NCBI GenBank assembly: GCA_903951595.1
Contig: CAJBCQ010000264.1
Coordinates: forward strand, 1 to 36,296
Length of the DNA: 36,296 nt
Direction: 5' to 3'
Source: an uncultured Hyphomicrobiales bacterium
Lineage (GTDB): Bacteria; Pseudomonadota; Alphaproteobacteria; Rhizobiales; Aestuariivirgaceae
Position 1 is the stretch's first letter. Every line of letters starts with the position of its first letter. The position numbers were made by a program, and so were the translations under genes. Positions 30,572 to 36,296 of this stretch are shown here, in pieces. The notes under the pieces were generated by a model, which saw nothing but the letters and a program-made list of their open reading frames with translations, was not told where the DNA came from and made no database searches.

Positions 30572-30932
30572 ACAGCTCAGCCATCTTGGCATCCGCATAG
30601 GCAAAGCAACCGGCAAGCTCCGGGCTTACAGGCAAATCGCGATATGCGCCCATGGCACCCTGTTGCATCAATCGGCCTGCCAAGCCCGGCGCATCGCCGG
30701 TGACGACCCACACAGAGCCGAGCCAAGTGCGCCGCACCGGGGTTCCGCCGGCGTTCACAAGCTTGGTGAAGGCTGCATCCGGTTCTGTTCCGGGGGCAAA
30801 GACGACGAGCATGGTGCCGGTGTCATCGGGCTTCAGCGCCGCCACGCGCAAGGTCAAGGCCATGCCGGCCACCCAAACCGCCAGCACGCTCACCGCCAGC
30901 GTTAATGCCAGCCTGTGGCCCGGCCAGGTCAC
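30558..30932 (-). CDS. Hypothetical membrane-anchored protein
   Basis: 124 aa with an N-terminal TM; ATGA overlap with the upstream MFS gene and 14-bp convergent overlap with the ABC exporter gene. Confidence 0.6.
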   Translation of the reverse strand: MTWPGHRLALTLAVSVLAVWVAGMALTLRVAALKPDDTGTMLVVFAPGTEPDAAFTKLVNAGGTPVRRTWLGSVWVVTGDAPGLAGRLMQQGAMGAYRDLPVSPELAGCFAYADAKMAELFSLR

Positions 30933-32176
30933 GCGCCCGCGCCCTGCGGCGTGAAGGCGGGTGCGCGCGCTTCACGAATGGGCAGATGCACAAGGGCGGC
31001 AAACAGGCCCAGCGCCACGCCCATCCACCATACGGGGTCATAGGTGCCATAAATGTCATGCAAGAGCCCGCCCAGCCAGACGCCAAAAAAGCTGCCGATC
31101 TGGTGGCTCAAAAACACGAAGCCATAAAGTGTGGCCATGTATCGCGTGCCAAACATCACCGTCACCAGCCCCATGGTCAGCGGCACGGTGGAAAGCCAAA
31201 GCAGGCCCATTACGGCGGTGAAGATGAGGGTGGATACAGGCGTGATCGGCAGCGTGATGAAAGCGATGACGGCAATGGAGCGGCCCAGATAAATCAACGA
31301 CAGCGCATAGCGTTTCACATAACGCCCGCCAATCATGCCTGAAACATAAGAGCCAACCACATTAAACACGCCCACAATGGCGATGGACCATGCCGCCAGC
31401 CAAGTGCTGATGCCATGTTCGATTAGATAAGGCGGCATGTGGATGGTAACGAACGCCAATTGGAATCCGCACACGAAAAAGCCCAGCACCAGCAGCACGA
31501 AACTGCCATGGCCGAAGGCTTTGGCAATGGCTTGGCGCAAATCCAAATCCGTCTCGCCAGCCGCCGCGCGCGCTGCGGCACTGTTGTCGGCCTTGGCACT
31601 TAAAGGAATGGCCAGCGGAATAATGAACAGCAAAATGGCCGCCAGCAGCATCAGGGCGGATTGCCATCCAAAAGCGGCGATGAAGGCTTGGCCGAGGGGT
31701 GCGAATATGAACTGGCCCATGCTGCCCGCTGCCACGGCAATGCCAAAGGCCCAGCTTCGCTTTTCTGGCGGAACCAGCCTGCCAAAGGCGGCCATCACAA
31801 TTGAAAAACTCGCCACCGCGATGCCGGACCCGACGAGCACGCCGCCCGTCATATAGATCAGCCCTGGCGTGTGCGAAAACGGCATCAGGAACAGGCCCGC
31901 CGCATAAAGCAACGCCCCCACCATCAACACGCGCGTCGCGCCGAAGCGGTCGGCAAAGGCACCGGCCACGGGCTGCATGATGCCCCAAGCCAAATTCTGC
32001 AACGCCATCGCAAAACCGAATGTCTCGCGCGGCCAGCCATGAAAATCAGTGATCGGCTTATTGAACATCCCCATGGATGCCCGCCCGCCAAAACCGATAA
32101 TGGCAATGAGGCACCCGGCGATGATGATGACGGAGGGTTCCATATACCAAGGCCGAGGGGAGGGGGAGTTTGTCAT
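30929..32176 (-). CDS. MFS transporter
   Basis: 415 aa, ~12 TM; GWPRETFGFAMALQNLAWGIMQPVAGAFADRFGATRVLMVGALLYAAGLFLM. Confidence 0.93.
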   Translation of the reverse strand: MTNSPSPRPWYMEPSVIIIAGCLIAIIGFGGRASMGMFNKPITDFHGWPRETFGFAMALQNLAWGIMQPVAGAFADRFGATRVLMVGALLYAAGLFLMPFSHTPGLIYMTGGVLVGSGIAVASFSIVMAAFGRLVPPEKRSWAFGIAVAAGSMGQFIFAPLGQAFIAAFGWQSALMLLAAILLFIIPLAIPLSAKADNSAAARAAAGETDLDLRQAIAKAFGHGSFVLLVLGFFVCGFQLAFVTIHMPPYLIEHGISTWLAAWSIAIVGVFNVVGSYVSGMIGGRYVKRYALSLIYLGRSIAVIAFITLPITPVSTLIFTAVMGLLWLSTVPLTMGLVTVMFGTRYMATLYGFVFLSHQIGSFFGVWLGGLLHDIYGTYDPVWWMGVALGLFAALVHLPIREARAPAFTPQGAGA

Positions 32177-33060
32177 GCCGTTTCCTTTTTGCCGAACAGG
32201 GCAGGGCCAGCCTGCGCAATCGCAACGCCTGCAAGGACCATCACCCCACCTGTCACGATATTCACCGTAATCACCTCATCCAGCAACACCGCGTCGGCTA
32301 TCACCGCCACCACCGGCACGAGATAGAGGAACACGCCTGCCAAGGCACTGGGCAGGCGACCGGCTGCGAAGTTCCAGGTGATGGAGGCCAGGAATGTGGA
32401 TACGCCGCCAAGATAGGCCATTTCCAGCCAGTTACGGGCCGTCATGTTGAGGAAGGCTTGGGGGGTTTTGGGGCTGGCGAGCAGCAACATGGGCAGGGTG
32501 GCCAACACAATGCTCCATGCGGTAATCGCCATGGCACCATAGCGTTGGATGAGTGGGCGGGCGGCGATAACATAGGCAGACCAAGCAATGCCCGCGCCGA
32601 AGATCATCACGGCACCCTTCACCATGTCCGTATTGCCTGCCTGAAGGTCAGGCCAGAACAGCATTACCGTGCCGCTGAAGGCCACCAGCAATCCGGCGAT
32701 GGTGGAGCCGGTCAACGCCTCGCGGTTCACGAGAGCCGCCATCAGCGCGATGAGGATGGGCTGCGTGCCGATCACCAATCCACCAAGCCCAGCGGTGGCA
32801 TGATTGAAGCCGAATACGGAGCCGATATTATAGCCGAACATGCCCACCCAGCCGAGAAACAGCAGTCGCGGCCAGTCTTCGCGCGCGATGCGCCAGCGGC
32901 CATGCATCATCAGAAAGGGCAGATAGGCCAGGCTCACCATCACATAGCGGATGATCAGCGAATTAGCAGGGCCGAGATCTAGCCCCAGCGTTCGCACGAA
33001 TACTGGCCCGATGCCCCACACCACTTGCGTGAACAGCATGGCCAGCACGGCTTGCGTCAC
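32173..33060 (-). CDS. DMT/EamA family transporter
   Basis: 295 aa, ~10 TM, EamA-like repeat; ATGA overlap with the MFS gene. Confidence 0.9.
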   Translation of the reverse strand: MTQAVLAMLFTQVVWGIGPVFVRTLGLDLGPANSLIIRYVMVSLAYLPFLMMHGRWRIAREDWPRLLFLGWVGMFGYNIGSVFGFNHATAGLGGLVIGTQPILIALMAALVNREALTGSTIAGLLVAFSGTVMLFWPDLQAGNTDMVKGAVMIFGAGIAWSAYVIAARPLIQRYGAMAITAWSIVLATLPMLLLASPKTPQAFLNMTARNWLEMAYLGGVSTFLASITWNFAAGRLPSALAGVFLYLVPVVAVIADAVLLDEVITVNIVTGGVMVLAGVAIAQAGPALFGKKETA

Positions 33061-33926
33061 GGCTTCCTCGTGGTGGTTCTACGACAGATCACGATGCCTG
33101 CCAGAATGGCTGCCGCCGACATCACCTTCATCACCGTCAAGGGTTCACTCAGCAACACCCACGCGGCCAAGGCGGCGACAGCCGTCTGGATGAATTGCGT
33201 CATGGACGAGAAGCTGGCGGGCAAATGGCCGAGTGCGAAGATGATGAGGCCTTGTCCGCCTGTGTGGCTGATCAGCGCGATGCCGAAAATCACCGCCCAG
33301 CCCATCACTGATCCCGGCAGCATGGGTGCTCCAGAGGCAAGGGCCACGCCCAGCATGAAAAGGCCGGAGACGACGGTGGTGTAAAACACAATCGTTTGCG
33401 CGCTGTGGCGTTGGCGCAGATGGCCGGAGATCATCATATAGGCGGCATAGGTGATGGCCGCACCCAGCCCAAACGTGTCGCCTAGCATGCGGTCAATCGG
33501 TGGGGCGCCAACGGCTTTTTGCAGCACCAGCGAAATGGCTCCGCTGATCGAAAGCGCAAAGCCCAGCATATAAATGGGGCTTGGCCGTTCACCAAACAGC
33601 ACAATGGCCGAGAGTGTGACGATGAGCGGTGCCAGATTGGCGATCAATGTCGCGTCCGTCACGGTCGTATAGTAGATGGATAGGTGCCAACAGGCGATGT
33701 CGATGCCGAAGGCAAGGCCCGCCAGAATGCACAGCGCATGGTCCCTGCGGGTGAAAGCCTCTCCACCGCGCCGAGCATAAGGGGCCGTCAGCAGGGCCAC
33801 CACCGCCAGCACGGGGATGGATAATCCCATGCGCCAGAATCCGGATGCCAGAGGTGCTAAATCCGACAAGCGCACCAGCACGGGCGAAAAGCCAATGGCG
33901 ATGCCTCCGGCGATCAGCGCCAGCAA
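33057..33926 (-). CDS. DMT/EamA family transporter (second paralogue)
   Basis: 289 aa, ~10 TM; ATGA overlap with the next EamA gene. Start uncertain (TTG at 33926; in-frame CTG upstream, no ATG). Confidence 0.88.
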   Translation of the reverse strand: MLALIAGGIAIGFSPVLVRLSDLAPLASGFWRMGLSIPVLAVVALLTAPYARRGGEAFTRRDHALCILAGLAFGIDIACWHLSIYYTTVTDATLIANLAPLIVTLSAIVLFGERPSPIYMLGFALSISGAISLVLQKAVGAPPIDRMLGDTFGLGAAITYAAYMMISGHLRQRHSAQTIVFYTTVVSGLFMLGVALASGAPMLPGSVMGWAVIFGIALISHTGGQGLIIFALGHLPASFSSMTQFIQTAVAALAAWVLLSEPLTVMKVMSAAAILAGIVICRRTTTRKP

Positions 33927-33970
33927 GGCGGTGGTGCTGCGGTCGGGTTTGGCCTTATCGCTGGTGGCGC

Positions 33971-34291
33971 TCAGGCAATGCCCTTTTCGGTGAACAGGCC
34001 TTGCAGTTCGCCCGATTGGAACATCTCGGTCACGATATCGCAGCCGCCGATGAACTCGCCCTTTACATAAAGCTGCGGAATGGTGGGCCAGTTGGCGTAA
34101 TCCTTGATGCCCTGGCGGATGCCTTCATCGTCCAGCACATTTACGCCCGTATAGGGCACGCCGACATGGTTGAGGATCTGCACCACACGGCCCGAAAAGC
34201 CGCACATGGGGCTTTCCTTGGTGCCTTTGAGGAACAGCACCACATCGTTGGCTTTCACTTGGGCGTCAATCTGCTTCAAAACGTCTGTCAT
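33971..34291 (-). CDS. grxD: Monothiol glutaredoxin (Grx4/GrxD, CGFS type)
   Basis: [45 protein letters not shown]. Confidence 0.97.
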   Translation of the reverse strand: MTDVLKQIDAQVKANDVVLFLKGTKESPMCGFSGRVVQILNHVGVPYTGVNVLDDEGIRQGIKDYANWPTIPQLYVKGEFIGGCDIVTEMFQSGELQGLFTEKGIA

Positions 34292-34294
34292 GGT

Positions 34295-34531
34295 TCACTC
34301 CTGTGGGGTGCTGGTTTGCAGGGCCAGCGCGTGCAATTCGCCGCCCATGCGGCCTTTCAATGCCTGATAGACCATCTGATGCTGCTGCACCCGGGTCTTG
34401 CCTTTGAACGAAGCTGAGATGACGGAAGCGGCATAATGGTCGCCGTCGCCCGCCAGATCGCGGATTTCTACCACGGCATCCGGCAGGGCCTCACGGATCA
34501 GGTTCTCAATGGCTTTGGCATCCATGGCCAT
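34295..34531 (-). CDS. bolA: BolA family protein
   Basis: IENLIREALPDAVVEIRDLAGDGDHYAASVIS...RVQQHQMVYQALKGRMGGELHALALQT; 3 bp before grxD. Confidence 0.92.
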   Translation of the reverse strand: MAMDAKAIENLIREALPDAVVEIRDLAGDGDHYAASVISASFKGKTRVQQHQMVYQALKGRMGGELHALALQTSTPQE

Positions 34532-34672
34532 GGGGTTGGGCTCCGTCGCGGTTTGTACAGATGGTCAGGATTTAGGCCTGCTGGAGGATTCCTGCAATGC
34601 CCAGCACGCGCAGGGCTGGCATGATGAATTGAGTTGTGTAAAATTTATCGCACAATCCTGAGAGGAGAGTCC

Positions 34673-34792
34673 ATGCCCCGCACCGCCTTTGCCGCTTGGC
34701 GCGGCCAGATGTATGGCACCAAGCCGTGGTTTGAAATCAACGAGCGCGGATCGCTGCATATCATGTCCGGCAATGATGCCGTGGGCCGTTGA
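34673..34792 (+). CDS. Candidate small protein (39 aa)
   Basis: AGGAGA Shine-Dalgarno just upstream of ATG; MPRTAFAAWRGQMYGTKPWFEINERGSLHIMSGNDAVGR*. Confidence 0.4.
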   Translation: MPRTAFAAWRGQMYGTKPWFEINERGSLHIMSGNDAVGR

Positions 34793-34975
34793 GTCAGGCG
34801 GTGAGAGCGGCTTTCCGCGATGGCCATCCGCAAGGGGTTGGTGCATGGCGAAGCGGGCTTCTAGGAGCCGCGAGCGCGAGCAAAAATTTGCCCCGGCCGC
34901 GTGCCAGAGGCAGAGACGGTACCGGGGCGTACCTGATGCTTATAGCGCAAGTGCTGGTGAAAATCAAGTTTGCGG

Positions 34976-35677
34976 ATGGCCGGCATGGATGAGGCCCAAA
35001 TCAATGCGCTGGAGCTGACGCTTTCTTCTGAGCGGTTTGGGCGATATTTGTCATGGGCCGAAGGCGACCGGGCCCGAGCCATCCATTTATACACAATGAA
35101 TTGCAGGCTTTCCGAGAGCTTGTATACGCCGCTGCACATGCTCGAGGTGGCGTTGCGCAACAGAATTCACGATGTTGCTTCGACATTGGTGGCAGGTAAC
35201 AAACTGGCATGGTTTGATCTTGCGCAGTTTCAAAGGGGAGATCGGCAGGCCGAGCAGCTCGCCAAGGCGAAGTCGGACCTCACCTCAGACCGGAAGCCCG
35301 TTGAGCCAAGCCGCATCGTCGCCAGTCTCACCTTTGGCTATTGGACGAGCTTCTTCAGCCGCGATTATGAAAATCTCTGGCAGCAGGGGCTTCACCGCAT
35401 CGCTAGGCGCCCGAATGGCAAAGGATTGCAGCGCAAGGATTTTGCCCAGCCGCTCATGCCACTTCGCCTTTTACGCAACCGCATCGCGCATCATGAGCCC
35501 ATCATTGGATGGGATTTGCCGAAGCACTATGATAAAATCATTGAGCTTGCCGAGTGGCTTTCCCCGGCAGGGGCGCAGTGGTGTCGGGATAACTCGCGTT
35601 TCCCGGCGCTGTATCCCGTTGAAGGGATCGCTCTTTTTGATGGTGTCAATTCACCGACGCCAGTTCCCCATTCATGA
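34976..35677 (+). CDS. Abi-like (AbiD/AbiF-type) abortive-infection family protein with HEPN RX4H motif
   Basis: RFGRYLSWAEGDRARAIHLYTMNCRLSESLYTPLHMLEVALRNRIHDV...RIVASLTFGYWTSFF...PLRLLRNRIAHHEPI. ATG at 34976 or 34985. Confidence 0.85.
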   Translation: MAGMDEAQINALELTLSSERFGRYLSWAEGDRARAIHLYTMNCRLSESLYTPLHMLEVALRNRIHDVASTLVAGNKLAWFDLAQFQRGDRQAEQLAKAKSDLTSDRKPVEPSRIVASLTFGYWTSFFSRDYENLWQQGLHRIARRPNGKGLQRKDFAQPLMPLRLLRNRIAHHEPIIGWDLPKHYDKIIELAEWLSPAGAQWCRDNSRFPALYPVEGIALFDGVNSPTPVPHS

Positions 35678-36296
35678 ACGCCGGGAACCAGTTTTCATGG
35701 GCGCGGCGCAGGTCGGTGAGTGGCACGCTGGTGCCGTCCAGCTTCAGCGCGTCGCCTTTCACCGTGCCGATCAAGGCGGCGGGAATGCCGGCGGTGGCGG
35801 CTTCGGCCAGCAGTTTTTCAGCCGAGGTGGCGGGGCAGGTGATTACGTAACGCGCTTGGTTTTCACCGAACAGGGCCGCATGGCCCGTCACATTCACTTC
35901 CGCGCCAAGGCTTCCCGCCAGTGCCATATCACTCAACGCACCCACCAATCCGCCGTCGGACAGATCGTGGCAGGCCGTCACGCGCTGGCTGCGGATTAGG
36001 CCGCGCACGAAGTCGCCGTGTTTGCGTTCTTTCACCAAATCCACATGCGGAGCCGGGCCTTCTTCGCGGCCCAGCACTTCGCGCAAATAGAGGCTCTGGC
36101 CCAGATGCGTGCCGTGACCGCCGATCAGCACAATGGCTTGCCCTTCCGCCTTGAAAGCCAGTGTGGCCATGACCGCGATATCGGGGATGAGGCCCACACC
36201 GCCAATCGCGGGTGTGGGCAAGATCGCCTGCCCGAAGGTCTCGTTGTAAAGTGACACATTGCCCGACACGATGGGGAAATCGAGGGCGCGGCAGGC
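35646..36296 (-). CDS. purL: Phosphoribosylformylglycinamidine synthase subunit PurL, C-terminal part (5' end outside window)
   Basis: ACRALDFPIVSGNVSLYNETFGQAILPTPAIGGVGLIPD...GENQARYVITCP; the frame stays open to the window edge beyond the track start at 36269. Confidence 0.95.
   Translation of the reverse strand, partial: ACRALDFPIVSGNVSLYNETFGQAILPTPAIGGVGLIPDIAVMATLAFKAEGQAIVLIGGHGTHLGQSLYLREVLGREEGPAPHVDLVKERKHGDFVRGLIRSQRVTACHDLSDGGLVGALSDMALAGSLGAEVNVTGHAALFGENQARYVITCPATSAEKLLAEAATAGIPAALIGTVKGDALKLDGTSVPLTDLRRAHENWFPAFMNGELASVN

Overview
36.3 kb of mostly high-GC DNA, consistent with an alphaproteobacterial (Rhizobiales-like) chromosome. The evidence is cckA, dksA, recA, alaS, icd, murI, rpsD, bolA-grxD and purL in typical contexts, plus a near-consensus GAAC-N7-GAAC SOS box at recA. 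Most of the window is core genome: a YcjX-like P-loop protein (missing from the ORF track because it runs off the left edge), a SixA-like phosphatase, metA, an SDR, dksA, a FliO-like protein, cckA-amidase, recA, alaS, icd, trmJ-murI, a TRAP transporter, rpsD, bolA-grxD-EamA-EamA-MFS and purL. Three accessory regions stand out. (1) A 698-bp insertion at the 3' end of a GFA-family gene duplicates the last 153 bp of that gene and carries an AT-rich cargo with a ~105-aa predicted membrane ORF. (2) A surface-glycan cluster (TagD-like cytidylyltransferase, LicD/fukutin-like protein, Stealth-family phosphotransferase, FkbM-like methyltransferase, GT8, ABC exporter) has a low-GC core between high-GC flanks. 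(3) An Abi/HEPN-like gene with an RX4H motif sits between purL and bolA and overlaps the purL 3' end. There are also several short ORFs and hairpin-rich leaders or terminators. No tRNA, rRNA, CRISPR array or transposase was recognised. All calls come from reading the sequence; no database search was run.
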